Of a stretch of 64,000 nucleotides of DNA, positions 44,313-52,911 are shown piece by piece. Where the stretch lies: positions 1,220,001-1,284,000 of the forward strand of contig NZ_CP117835.1 of the NCBI RefSeq assembly GCF_029094545.1, given 5' to 3'. The notes below the pieces were generated by a model. The model was not told the DNA's origin. It searched no databases and saw only the letters and a program-made list of their open reading frames with translations. The DNA is from Alkalihalophilus pseudofirmus (GTDB lineage: Bacteria; Bacillota; Bacilli; Bacillales; Bacillaceae_D). Each line of letters opens with the position of its first letter. The stretch's first letter is position 1. The position numbers and the translations under genes were made by a program.

Positions 44313-46088
44313 TTATCTTCCTGTAAGTGATTCTAATGCATTAGCGACATCAATTTCTCCGTGTCCGTAATACGCATCATGTCCTTCGGTTCCGAGGTCA
44401 CGTGCGGTATTACGAATCACATCATAGACTTGCTCCACGTTTAAATCTGGACGCATCGCACGAATCAGCCCAGCTAGTCCAGCTACATGAGGGGAAGCCA
44501 TTGAAGTTCCAGACATAACCGTGTACTGATTATTAGGGAACAAACTAGGAATATGTGCACCTGGAGCTGCCACATCAATATGCTGTCCGTAATTCGAGAA
44601 GAAGGCACGATTTCTAGTGTCATCGACTGCAGCTACAGTTAGTACTTCTTCATACTGTGCTGGATACATTGGGTCTTCGACGTTGTCATTTCCTGATGCT
44701 GCAATTAAGACCACGTCATTTTCATACGCATACCTTACTGCGTCTTGTAACACATCTGCGTGATAGTAATCCCCGAGGCTCATATTAATAACATCTGCCC
44801 CGTTATCAACCGCCCAATAAATCCCTTTTGCTACCTCATATGACGACCCTTCTCCGTTATCATTTAACACTTTAACAGGGAGGATCTTACTATGCCAAGA
44901 AACACCTGCGATGCCGGTTACGTTATTTGTCAGTGCGGCTGCTACTCCCGCTACATGTGTTCCGTGACCATGAGCATCTGAGTGGTCTGAAGATTCATCA
45001 AAAGCATTAAATCCAGTAAGAAGTTTATCTTTTAAGTCTTGATGTTCAGGGTCTACTCCTGTATCAAGGATGGCAATTGTTACATCTTTACCACCAGAAA
45101 GATTCCATCCCTCGCTCATTTCGATTTGCTCGAGATTCCACTGATAATCAGCGAAAAATTCGTCATTTGGTACAGTGGATTGAGGGGTGATGCCTGTTTG
45201 AGTAAATACATAGTTAGGCTCAGCAAATGCCAAATCATAATCTCTGCGAAGTCTTTGAATCAAAGCTTCGGTCGTTTCGGTTTCACTTTTCACCACGTAA
45301 AATGGATCGTTCTGCTTTACGACAGTTAAATCTTGATTATCTGTAAACCAAGCCGTATTATTTTGCGGACGCTTGAATTTGATTACTGCTTGATGTTCCA
45401 CGTAAGTTAATTTTTCTTTATCTGGCTGTTCGGATTGAACCGCGATCTGCCAACCTAATTCTGGCACCGTTTCTGCCTTAATCGATTCTGGTAAATCAGC
45501 CGTGGTTTTCCAATCGATGTTAGGGTTATCACCTGAAACGAAGAAGTTACCGTTTGAGTCTGCTACAGCAGCAGTATTACGAATAAATGCTTTAACAAAG
45601 GAAAGATCTACTTCTCCAAGAATCGTATGTCCGCCTTCGCTTTTTTCACCCATTAACATATACATTTTGCCGTCTTGTTCATACGGGTCTGAGAACTCAC
45701 TATTCATATGATGATGTGTGAGTAAATTGGAATTAGAAGTCGACATGTCTCCGACTATGATTTCAGGCTGATCATCTTTTAGAAGGGCAAATCCATTAAA
45801 ATGAGGATGTTCCTGCACTTCTTCACTAAAGCGTTTTTGTATTTCTGAGTCCGTTAAATCAGCATCTCCCCAGCGCTGGAGCTGAGATGATAGTTGTTTT
45901 AAAAACATGGACGTGGTCAATGCTAGATCTTGCGCCATTAATTGGTCCATTGCATTCGTTTCTAATTTCTTTGGGATCTCTTTTGATTGAATTGCGATTT
46001 GGTTATCATCAATTAGAGCACGTCCTATCATTGCTAAAGCTAAACCCACTACAGCAACAATAGCAACGGTTTTTGCCATTCTCCACAT
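44313..46088 (-). CDS. Membrane-anchored subtilisin-like (S8) protease with an N-terminal sensor-like domain
   Basis: 591 residues. TM helix or signal anchor at about 5-23, then a 200-residue region (40-230) that looks like a Cache/PAS-like extracytoplasmic sensor (VADSNGNFFVSGDNPNIDW, VPELGWQIAVQSE), a pro-like segment (230-300), then a subtilase domain with Asp342 (ILDTGVD), His375 (HGTHVAG) and Ser529 (GTSMASPHVAG). Its start overlaps the GNAT stop (TAATG) and AAGGAG stands 8 bases ahead. Ordinary secreted subtilisins lack the sensor-like region. Confidence 0.9.
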   Translation of the reverse strand: MWRMAKTVAIVAVVGLALAMIGRALIDDNQIAIQSKEIPKKLETNAMDQLMAQDLALTTSMFLKQLSSQLQRWGDADLTDSEIQKRFSEEVQEHPHFNGFALLKDDQPEIIVGDMSTSNSNLLTHHHMNSEFSDPYEQDGKMYMLMGEKSEGGHTILGEVDLSFVKAFIRNTAAVADSNGNFFVSGDNPNIDWKTTADLPESIKAETVPELGWQIAVQSEQPDKEKLTYVEHQAVIKFKRPQNNTAWFTDNQDLTVVKQNDPFYVVKSETETTEALIQRLRRDYDLAFAEPNYVFTQTGITPQSTVPNDEFFADYQWNLEQIEMSEGWNLSGGKDVTIAILDTGVDPEHQDLKDKLLTGFNAFDESSDHSDAHGHGTHVAGVAAALTNNVTGIAGVSWHSKILPVKVLNDNGEGSSYEVAKGIYWAVDNGADVINMSLGDYYHADVLQDAVRYAYENDVVLIAASGNDNVEDPMYPAQYEEVLTVAAVDDTRNRAFFSNYGQHIDVAAPGAHIPSLFPNNQYTVMSGTSMASPHVAGLAGLIRAMRPDLNVEQVYDVIRNTARDLGTEGHDAYYGHGEIDVANALESLTGR

Positions 46089-46666
46089 TATCCTTGCTCC
46101 TTTGTCATGTTGTTTTTTTGATCATTAAAGAAATAAGCCATAAATAATTCATCGTCATATTGCCCGTTTAAGTAAGCTTGCTCTTTTTGTGTTCCTTCTA
46201 TAACAAACCCGTATTTTTTATAAAGGGTGATGGCAATTTCATTAGATGCAAATACAGTGAGACACAGCTTGTGCAAGTTATGCATTCGACACCACTCAAA
46301 GGTATACTCCATAACCTTCTTGCCAATCCCTTTTCCTTGAGCATCTTCATGCAGCCAGGTTCGAAACAAGCCAGTATGTTTCTTCATTTCAAGTTCGCCT
46401 CTGACGACTCTTGCAATCCCTCTGGCTGCACCATTCACTTCGACAACGATATACATATTATCGTTCGCTTTCATTTCTTCAATGAATTGATGTTCTTCAT
46501 CTAATGTACGAGGGCGCTCTTTTTGAATATAGGTGCCTTCTTTAATAATGGATGCAACAGAAGTAATAATGTCATATGCATCGCTTTTTTGAACGGGGCG
46601 TAATGTAACATCGGTATCATCTTTTGCGGTAAAGGTCATAATCAATGGTTCTTGGGCTACCACCAT
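46088..46666 (-). CDS. GNAT family N-acetyltransferase
   Basis: 192 residues, GNAT fold: beta-alpha N-terminal half, acetyl-CoA loop with HEDAQGKGIGKKVMEYTFEW (Q/R-x-x-G-x-G/A), and SNEIAITLYKKYGF. Substrate unknown. Overlaps the protease gene; both are probably made from one message. Start ATG at 46666 or at 46639 (MTFTAK), the former has AAGGAGG ahead. Confidence 0.88.
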   Translation of the reverse strand: MVVAQEPLIMTFTAKDDTDVTLRPVQKSDAYDIITSVASIIKEGTYIQKERPRTLDEEHQFIEEMKANDNMYIVVEVNGAARGIARVVRGELEMKKHTGLFRTWLHEDAQGKGIGKKVMEYTFEWCRMHNLHKLCLTVFASNEIAITLYKKYGFVIEGTQKEQAYLNGQYDDELFMAYFFNDQKNNMTKEQG

Positions 46667-46706
46667 ACATCTTTCCTCCTTAATGTTTCTTTATTGCTTA
46701 ACTTAA

Positions 46707-47522
46707 TTAATTAGGTGTCCAAAAGTAATTAGGGTCTTGTTCGATTACACTCTCTATAATGTGTGAAGCAGGGACAATTTGGACTTTATTTTTCTCAAGG
46801 TCACGAAGCGAGGATAAGATGCCTGCTGCTGTTTCTTCTCCTTTTACACCGACATGACCAATTCCTATCGCATCACCTTCAACTGCAGCCACTTTTTGTA
46901 ACAGCCTCATTTGCTTTGCCACATGGGATCGCGAAGATAGAGAATCGTCTAGAAATACATCTCGTACTGAATAAGGGATACGACGTTCTTCAGCGAGCTC
47001 AGATATCACAGATTTATTACTCGTCCCGCTATCGATTACATACAAGCCGTGCTCTTTTACCACATCCAAAATAACGCCCATAATCCGCCGGTCTTCTACA
47101 ATTTTGCTGCCCATATGATTATTTAGACCAACTGCATGGGGAACATCGTCAATCGCTTCTTCAACGCGTTTTCGTACTTCTTCATTAGAGAGGTCGCTTG
47201 TAATTCCTTTAGGACCAAGCCATGAAGCTTTTCCTTTTTTAGGTTCAAGAGGGAGGTGGATGATTACTTCAAGTCCAGCGTGATGAGCCTCTTCCGCTTG
47301 CTCAGTTGAGTATTCAAGAAATGGCATAACGGCCGCTGTAATAGGTATATCACCTTTTAAAAAAGATTCTACTCCTTTAACATTTCCTCCAAAGTCATCA
47401 ATCACTATCGCTACTTTTTTCCATTCGTCCGCTTTAGCCGTGAAAGGAGTGCAGAATATAACAGAAGTTATAGAAAGAGATAAAACCATTACTAAAGAAA
47501 AGAAGGAAGGGTAAGCCTTCAT
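46707..47522 (-). CDS. Divergent polysaccharide deacetylase family protein
   Basis: 271 residues with a signal peptide (uncleaved or cleaved near residue 36). Divergent polysaccharide deacetylase (DUF610) fold: [39 protein letters not shown] and YVIDSGTS are the motif blocks. Its metal-binding residues differ from true NodB enzymes. Start at 47522 (GAGGAGTG 7 bases ahead) rather than 47537. Minus strand, upstream of nothing obvious; secreted. Confidence 0.88.
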   Translation of the reverse strand: MKAYPSFFSLVMVLSLSITSVIFCTPFTAKADEWKKVAIVIDDFGGNVKGVESFLKGDIPITAAVMPFLEYSTEQAEEAHHAGLEVIIHLPLEPKKGKASWLGPKGITSDLSNEEVRKRVEEAIDDVPHAVGLNNHMGSKIVEDRRIMGVILDVVKEHGLYVIDSGTSNKSVISELAEERRIPYSVRDVFLDDSLSSRSHVAKQMRLLQKVAAVEGDAIGIGHVGVKGEETAAGILSSLRDLEKNKVQIVPASHIIESVIEQDPNYFWTPN

Positions 47523-47598
47523 GAGATCACTCCTCATTTATAATAGGTGTAGAGATAGTGTTCCGTTTCGAAGCTTATTCTATGAATCCATTCAGCAC

Positions 47599-47637
47599 AA
47601 AAAAACTCATGCGCAGGCTTTGGACCTGGCATGAGTT
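47599..47637 (-). terminator. Terminator of tnrA
   Basis: AACTCATGC / GCATGAGTT stem with inner AGG/CCT pair; A-rich left flank. It touches the tnrA stop codon. Confidence 0.78.
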
Positions 47638-47938
47638 ATTTTCTTATATTAAACGCTGCATTTAATTGACCACGAAGCATTTTGTCGCGAACTTCTTTCT
47701 TCTTCATCATCTTTTGTTCTTGTCTTCTTATTTCGAACGTCTGCATCCCATCTTCCATTTTATTTGCAATGTCAATTAGGCGTTCGACATCTATAAATGA
47801 ATACTTGCGTGTACCACCTTTTGTTCTTTCAGGGTAAATTAATTTTCTTTCTTCATAATAGCGGATCTTCCTCTCGCTTAATCCAGTTAGTTCACTTACT
47901 ATCCCAATTGTAATCACTTTCTTATCTTTATAAGACAT
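47636..47938 (-). CDS. tnrA: Nitrogen regulator TnrA (MerR/GlnR family)
   Basis: 100 residues. Winged-helix MerR-type DNA-binding part (about 8-75: [39 protein letters not shown]) and a short C-terminal tail ([18 protein letters not shown]) matching the B. subtilis TnrA region that binds feedback-inhibited glutamine synthetase. It closely resembles TnrA, not GlnR, in length. ATG at 47938; TTG at 47944 also in frame. A perfect TnrA box lies 108 bases upstream. Confidence 0.93.
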   Translation of the reverse strand: MSYKDKKVITIGIVSELTGLSERKIRYYEERKLIYPERTKGGTRKYSFIDVERLIDIANKMEDGMQTFEIRRQEQKMMKKKEVRDKMLRGQLNAAFNIRK

Positions 47939-48009
47939 AACCAAGAAACACCTCTTTGATGGAGATTATTTATCTGTTTTAAAGTGAGAATGTTCTGACC
48001 TTTTGTCAT

Positions 48010-48062
48010 ACTATATCACATGGACAAGGGGTAGGTGAGAGGGTTTGTTAGATTTTCTGACA
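48010..48062 (-). promoter_or_regulatory. TnrA box and tnrA promoter
   Basis: TGTTAGATTTTCTGACA at 48046-48062 matches the TnrA consensus TGTNANAWWWTMTNACA at every fixed position. On the minus strand a TATAGT -10 is at 48010-48015, which puts the box centre near -50 from the predicted start, the usual place for TnrA activation. Autoactivation of tnrA, as in B. subtilis, is likely. Confidence 0.8.
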
Positions 48063-48096
48063 AATTTTCGATTGAACGATCATATTAAATAGTGAA

Positions 48097-48125
48097 TGTA
48101 CATTTTCTGAAAATTACGTTATACT
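48097..48125 (+). promoter_or_regulatory. SigmaA-type promoter of the siroheme genes
   Basis: TGTACA, 17 bases, TATACT. The TnrA box is about 78 bases upstream of the expected start, a possible but unusual distance. Leader of some 55 bases. Confidence 0.5.
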
Positions 48126-48186
48126 TTATAAAACTTATAAATTAACTCGGAATAATAGATGTGAAAAGTTAAGAGGAGATGAAGAG

Positions 48187-49665
48187 ATGAACAATGGAGG
48201 GTATGTGTATTTAGTTGGGGCAGGTCCTGGGGATTTGCAGCTCATGACATTGAAAGCTAGAAGATGTGTTGAGATGGCAGATGTTGTTCTCTACGACCGG
48301 CTGGTGAATCCATTATTGCTTGAATGGACGAAGCCGGACTGTGAGCATATTTATTGCGGGAAGTTACCTAAGCGGCACTTATTGAGACAAGAGGCCATAA
48401 ATGAAAAGCTCGTTCAGTATGGGACTGAAGGCAAAATTGTCGTCAGGCTTAAAGGCGGTGACCCAAGTGTGTTTGGTCGAGTGGGGGAAGAGGCTCATGC
48501 TTTAGATGAAGCTGGCGTTCCTTATGAAATCGTTCCGGGGATCACAGCTGGAATTGGAGCGGCAACATATGCTGGTATTCCTGTGACGCATCGGAATCAC
48601 AGTGCATCGTTTACCGTCGTAACGGGCCATGACAAGTCTGAAAAAGGAGAGCCTTTAATCGACTGGCAAGCACTTGCAAGAGGGAGCGATACAATTGCCT
48701 TTTATATGGGAGTGAAAAACCTCGGTTATATAGCTAATCAACTAACTCTGCACGGTAAGCCAAAAGAAACACCTGTTATTTTGATTCAATGGGGAACGTT
48801 AGGCAGTCAAAAAACCGTGAGCGGGACACTTGAAACGATTGCAGAAGAAGTAAGCAAATCAAACTTGACGAACCCTGCGATCACTTTAGTTGGTGATGTG
48901 GCCAACATAAGAAAAGAACCAAGCTGGTTTGAGCGTAAACCACTATTTGGTCAACATATCTTATTAGGCAGAACTTCAGGAAGCCAAGGTGCGATTGCTC
49001 ATGAGTTAGAAGAACTAGGAGCTGAAGTATTCGAATTTCCACGTATGTATTCTAGGACAGCTGAAAAACCGCAAGCAGATTTTAGGGACTTTGATCAAAT
49101 TGTCTTTTTATCGCCTGAAAGTGTTGAAATCTTTTTTAATTGGTTGAGAGCAGATAAGGTGGATCTACGGGATATAAGGGCTGCATTTCATGTGCGGTCA
49201 AAAAAATCAGAGAGGGCTTTAGAGAAGTACGGTTGTTTTACAAGTGAATTATCTAAGGTAAAGGATGGGTGTTCTAAGGTTCTGTTGCTAGGGAATGCAC
49301 ATTCAGCAAATGACAAAATCTTATTAACTGACACATGGGGTCCACACGAATATGTTATTACCCATCACGATTTGGTTGTCTCGTCTACAGATGTTACCTG
49401 TGAAAGACTAAAAGATGAAGGGCGTATTCAAACCATTGTCTTCCCAAGTGCTCAGTCTGTACAAACCGTCAGCGATCGGTTTATGAAAATGGGCTGGAGC
49501 ATAGAGGAGATTAACGAAACAGTCAAAGTGATTTGTTTTGGTTCAATGTCAGAGAAGGCAGCTCTTTCTGCTGGTTATAAAGTAGATGTCGTGTTAGAAT
49601 CTCCTACAAAAGAAGCACTCATTAAAGCTCTAATACAATCGAACATAACAGAGGTGGTTAAATAG
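48187..49665 (+). CDS. Uroporphyrinogen-III C-methyltransferase fused to a HemD-like domain
   Basis: 492 residues. First half (1-245) is SUMT: YLVGAGPGDLQLMTLKARR, VRLKGGDPSVFGR, VPGITAGIGAATYAGIPVTH, TGHDK and PVILIQWGT. Second half (about 250-490) resembles uroporphyrinogen-III synthase but is diverged. The pair makes precorrin-2 for siroheme. AGAGGAGATGAAGAG before the ATG. First gene of the siroheme operon; stop overlaps the next start (TAGTG). Siroheme is the cofactor of sulfite and nitrite reductases. Confidence 0.9.
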   Translation: MNNGGYVYLVGAGPGDLQLMTLKARRCVEMADVVLYDRLVNPLLLEWTKPDCEHIYCGKLPKRHLLRQEAINEKLVQYGTEGKIVVRLKGGDPSVFGRVGEEAHALDEAGVPYEIVPGITAGIGAATYAGIPVTHRNHSASFTVVTGHDKSEKGEPLIDWQALARGSDTIAFYMGVKNLGYIANQLTLHGKPKETPVILIQWGTLGSQKTVSGTLETIAEEVSKSNLTNPAITLVGDVANIRKEPSWFERKPLFGQHILLGRTSGSQGAIAHELEELGAEVFEFPRMYSRTAEKPQADFRDFDQIVFLSPESVEIFFNWLRADKVDLRDIRAAFHVRSKKSERALEKYGCFTSELSKVKDGCSKVLLLGNAHSANDKILLTDTWGPHEYVITHHDLVVSSTDVTCERLKDEGRIQTIVFPSAQSVQTVSDRFMKMGWSIEEINETVKVICFGSMSEKAALSAGYKVDVVLESPTKEALIKALIQSNITEVVK

Positions 49666-50504
49666 TGAAAGCCATTTTATATGTAGGTCACGGAAGCCGG
49701 GTGAGGGCTGGAAATGAAGAATTAATCGCATTTATTAACCAAGTAAAGCTGCGGTTTCCCGAGGTTCCTATTCAGGAGCATAGTTTTATTGAACTTGCCG
49801 AACCGTCGATCGACCAAGGAATTAAAACATGTATTGAAAAAGGGGCAACAGACATTGCGGTCATTCCTGTTTTGCTGCTAACGGCCAATCATGCGAAATT
49901 TGATATTCCAAGAGAAATCGACCGCGCAAAAGCACAATATCCTAACGTACAGTTTTCTTACGGCCGCCCGTTTGGAGTGGAATCAACTTTAATCTCAATT
50001 TTAAAGAAGAGACTTGAATACAAAGGTTTAATAAGTGTTGAAGGCAGACCAACAGATGAGGAGCGTGAAGAGGTAAGTGTTCTGCTTGTAGGACGGGGCA
50101 GCAGTGATCCTGATGCAAACAGCGATTTAATGAAAATCTCTAGACTTTTATGGGAGGAAGCTCCGGTAAGTGAGATAGAGGTATGTTATATCGCGGCAAC
50201 AAGACCATCTGTCGATCAAGGTTTGGAGAAAATTACTAGATCACCTTATAAAAAAGTATTCGTTCTTCCTTATCTTCTTTTCACCGGTGTCTTAATGAAA
50301 GGACTTCAAAAAAAATTAGACCAGTGGTCGCTTGAAACCGGAATAGAATCGATTTTATGCCCTTATTTAGGGTTTGATAATGATATGAAAGAAGTGTTGG
50401 TCAAGAGGGTAGAAGAAGTGTTAGCTAATCAGGTGAGGGTGAATTGTGATTTATGTGTTTATCGAATAGAAGCAGAAGAAAAAAAGCAGGTGACCCCTGA
50501 ATGA
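49665..50504 (+). CDS. sirB: Sirohydrochlorin chelatase (SirB/CbiX family)
   Basis: 279 residues, two CbiX-type domains. Inserts Fe2+ (or Co2+) into sirohydrochlorin. N-terminal HGSRVRAGNEE with catalytic His9, VIPVLLLTANHAKFDIPREI in the first domain, VGRGSSDPDANSD in the second, and a C-terminal NCDLCVYR Cys pair. GTG start overlapping the previous stop. Longer than single-domain SirB. Confidence 0.88.
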   Translation: MKAILYVGHGSRVRAGNEELIAFINQVKLRFPEVPIQEHSFIELAEPSIDQGIKTCIEKGATDIAVIPVLLLTANHAKFDIPREIDRAKAQYPNVQFSYGRPFGVESTLISILKKRLEYKGLISVEGRPTDEEREEVSVLLVGRGSSDPDANSDLMKISRLLWEEAPVSEIEVCYIAATRPSVDQGLEKITRSPYKKVFVLPYLLFTGVLMKGLQKKLDQWSLETGIESILCPYLGFDNDMKEVLVKRVEEVLANQVRVNCDLCVYRIEAEEKKQVTPE

Positions 50505-51118
50505 ATCTTCCTGTGATGATGGACCTTGAGGGACGGGAAGTAACGGTAGTTGGAGGGGGAAGAGTGGCGTGCCGCCAAATAAAGAAGCTTCGGCTTCAAA
50601 GAGCAGCCATTCATCTTATTTCGCCAGATATTATTGCAGAAATCGAAGACCTAGTTAGAGCAGGTGAAGTGAGCTTTGAAAAACGTGAAGTTAAGCCGAA
50701 TGAATCGTTCTCATCTGACCTGCTCATTCTAGCTACCAATGATCAAGAATTAAATGAGGCGCTTTATCATAACCGGGAAGCTAGACAATGGGTCTATAAT
50801 GCCTCAAATCAAGTAAAAAGTGATATCCACTTTCCTCACACTTTACAAAAAGGGGATTTAACGATTACAGTTTCAACAAATGGGGCAAGTCCGTTCTATG
50901 CTAAAGAGCTCTCAAAACAAATCGAAAACCAATTGCCAGTTGATATTGAAGATCAGCTCTTATTTTTAAAATGGGCAAGAGATCAGATTAAAAGCGCGTC
51001 TTTAAATTCAGTTGATAAAAAAGATCTGCTTACTCAAATGGTTCATCCTAATTGGCTTAACGATAAAGAGCGTGAAGAGAAGCTTCTGATTAAAGTAAAG
51101 AAATCAAGCATGAAATAA
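50501..51118 (+). CDS. sirC: Precorrin-2 dehydrogenase (SirC/MET8-like)
   Basis: 205 residues with NAD-binding Rossmann motif GGGRVACRQIKKLR near the N-terminus, and the NGASPFYAKELSKQIEN segment of the family. Oxidises precorrin-2 to sirohydrochlorin. ATG overlaps the sirB stop by 4 bases. With the previous two genes it makes siroheme; order sumT, sirB, sirC as ylnDEF in B. subtilis. Confidence 0.92.
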   Translation: MNLPVMMDLEGREVTVVGGGRVACRQIKKLRLQRAAIHLISPDIIAEIEDLVRAGEVSFEKREVKPNESFSSDLLILATNDQELNEALYHNREARQWVYNASNQVKSDIHFPHTLQKGDLTITVSTNGASPFYAKELSKQIENQLPVDIEDQLLFLKWARDQIKSASLNSVDKKDLLTQMVHPNWLNDKEREEKLLIKVKKSSMK

Positions 51119-51121
51119 AGA

Positions 51122-51150
51122 AGCCTGATCCGGATAGGATCAGGCTGTTT
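51122..51150. terminator. Terminator after sirC
   Basis: 10-bp stem AGCCTGATCC / GGATCAGGCT, 5-base loop. Confidence 0.85.
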
Positions 51151-51151
51151 G

Positions 51152-52039
51152 TTATTCTTTAGAGAAAGAAAGCTGTGCGATTGCATCATGCTGGTGAATC
51201 GATTCTTCATTACGGCACTCAATTTCAAATGAACGAATCGCTTCATTTTCATAAAGATCACTAGCTACAAGGCGAACAAGATCTTCTACAAAACGAGGAT
51301 TCTCATATGCATGTTCTGTAACAGCTTTTTCATCAGGTCTCTTTAATACAGGGTAAAGAATGGAGCTGGCATTACTTTCTGCTGCTTCAAGCAGCGCTTG
51401 CTTCCAATCAATATCTTCCACGTCATCCACCACAGCACTCATCGTTACAAAGCCGCGCTGGTTGTGCGCACTGTACTCACTAATTTCTTTTGAACAAGGA
51501 CATAAAGTAGTTACAGCAGCAACTAAAGTAATCTTTGATGTGTAACCTGTTTCTTCATTAAAGCTAACATCAAATGTTACATCTGCGTGAGCCATTCCTT
51601 CTTTCTTCATAGAAGGGCTTGATTTAGTAAAGAACCAAGGGAATGTAACCTTTACATCAGATGCTTTTTGTTTCATTTCACGAGCTAAGATGGCAGCAAA
51701 CTCACGCAGCGTTTCAATTGAAAGAAGATGAGTTTGGAAATACATATGGAGCTGTTCTGTTAAACGGCTCATGTTAATCCCTTTGAATTCTGCATCTAAG
51801 CTTGTCGTCATGGCAAATTCGGCTGTAGTCGTTTGAGTTGTTGGTGCTAGGGCCGATTCAATCATCACAGGATACTTGACCTTTGAAATACCTACTTTTT
51901 GAATAGGGAAATAATAGTCATCTGGTTTATTTTGAAGATCTGGCATCTGATCTTTTTCTTTAGGCTTTGTTCCTTCAATTGGTTCCACTGAGCCGAAATG
52001 ACGGTGCCTTTCAGCTTTAGGCGGCAATTGTCTATTCAT
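51152..52039 (-). CDS. folE2: GTP cyclohydrolase FolE2 (type IB)
   Basis: 295 residues from the ATG at 52039. Makes dihydroneopterin triphosphate (folate pathway) with manganese instead of zinc; in B. subtilis the paralogue is used in zinc limitation. Family motifs: PWFFTKSSPS, TTLCPCSKEISEYSAHNQRG (Cys ligand). AGGAG with 8 bases to this ATG, the third in a row of three; the second (52042) is as likely. No Zur box was found upstream. Confidence 0.9.
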   Translation of the reverse strand: MNRQLPPKAERHRHFGSVEPIEGTKPKEKDQMPDLQNKPDDYYFPIQKVGISKVKYPVMIESALAPTTQTTTAEFAMTTSLDAEFKGINMSRLTEQLHMYFQTHLLSIETLREFAAILAREMKQKASDVKVTFPWFFTKSSPSMKKEGMAHADVTFDVSFNEETGYTSKITLVAAVTTLCPCSKEISEYSAHNQRGFVTMSAVVDDVEDIDWKQALLEAAESNASSILYPVLKRPDEKAVTEHAYENPRFVEDLVRLVASDLYENEAIRSFEIECRNEESIHQHDAIAQLSFSKE

Positions 52040-52249
52040 CATCATCACTCCTGATTTATCCTCTAACATAATCTATAAGTAGAGTAAATTACATAAGAAA
52101 TACGAAATTATCATACCATATTTTGTTCCAAGCAGAAAACAACTTGATTCGATATAGTTAAAAATTACTTATACAAGTTGTAAAGGTTGCATGCGCTGCT
52201 CCCTCATATTACACTACAAAAGGAAATGTAGACAAGGAAGTGAGCATAC

Positions 52250-52534
52250 TTGAAAAAAGGAACGGGTATTTTAATAGCAGTTGCGCTAGTTTTAGTAGTG
52301 CTTGGGTTAACGATTCAAACAACCGTTCAACCTAATGATGAGAGAGTAATTGTTGATCACACAAAGAAAGTTTACAGTGCACCAGAGTGTTTTGATCAAG
52401 CTGAATTAACCAACAATCTTGAAGAGGTTACATATGGCTATGCAGTTGATCTAGGATATGATTCTGAATCATCTTGCACGGCTGAAGCACTTAAAAGTGA
52501 GAAAATGCCAGTATTGCTCTCGTGGTTCAGATAA
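52250..52534 (+). CDS. Hypothetical membrane-anchored protein
   Basis: 94 residues with one N-terminal helix (7-27: TGILIAVALVLVVLGLTI), then a hydrophilic domain with two Cys (at about 48 and 76, PECFD and SSCTAE) that could form a disulfide outside the cell. TTG start at 52250 with GGAAGTGAG ahead. No family recognised. Terminator follows at once. Confidence 0.72.
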   Translation: MKKGTGILIAVALVLVVLGLTIQTTVQPNDERVIVDHTKKVYSAPECFDQAELTNNLEEVTYGYAVDLGYDSESSCTAEALKSEKMPVLLSWFR

Positions 52535-52540
52535 GCTGAC

Positions 52541-52571
52541 CCCCCGCATGAAAATGCGCGGGGATTTTTTT
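52541..52571 (+). terminator. Terminator of the small membrane gene
   Basis: GC-rich stem CCCCGCAT / ATGCGcGGGG with T7. Confidence 0.85.
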
Positions 52572-52911
52572 GTTTCTTTTCATTTATTCCAGCTGTTACA
52601 TAATTCGCAAAGAGCTAGTGAAAGAAGGGGAGACATAATATAATGAAATGAACATAAAATATCCTTTATATGTGCTTAACCATACTCAATAATGCTTCTC
52701 CACTTTGAGCATTTGGGAGAATTGGGCAATGAATGGCGTAAAATGAATGAACTAGACGGGTGAGGCGAGGTAAGCTAAGTTAAGCGTTTGGTATGCGGGA
52801 TGAGTAGGATAGATTCACTTTGCGGCAACGATATCATTGTGCTATAGTTAGAATGTTCAAATAATTAGATAAATAGAGAAAACGAGAGAAGTAAGGAGCT
52901 GGAGTGACAAG
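52571..52911. other. Non-coding stretch upstream of the aspartokinase gene
   Basis: No gene is supported in these 341 bases. No L-box lysine riboswitch fold is visible. A TTCTCC / GGAGAA pair near 52695-52725 could form a weak hairpin. Confidence 0.4.
52820..52848 (+). promoter_or_regulatory. Promoter of the aspartokinase gene
   Basis: TTGCGG, 17 bases, TATAGT, 64 bases before the coding start. A decent sigmaA match. Confidence 0.55.

Noticed and set aside
52040-52140. Zur box upstream of folE2
   Set aside because: A/T-rich sequence is there but no dyad close to the Zur consensus was found.
52571-52911. Lysine riboswitch before the aspartokinase gene
   Set aside because: No L-box conserved words or fold could be seen; the ThrD-type enzyme is not usually L-box controlled.
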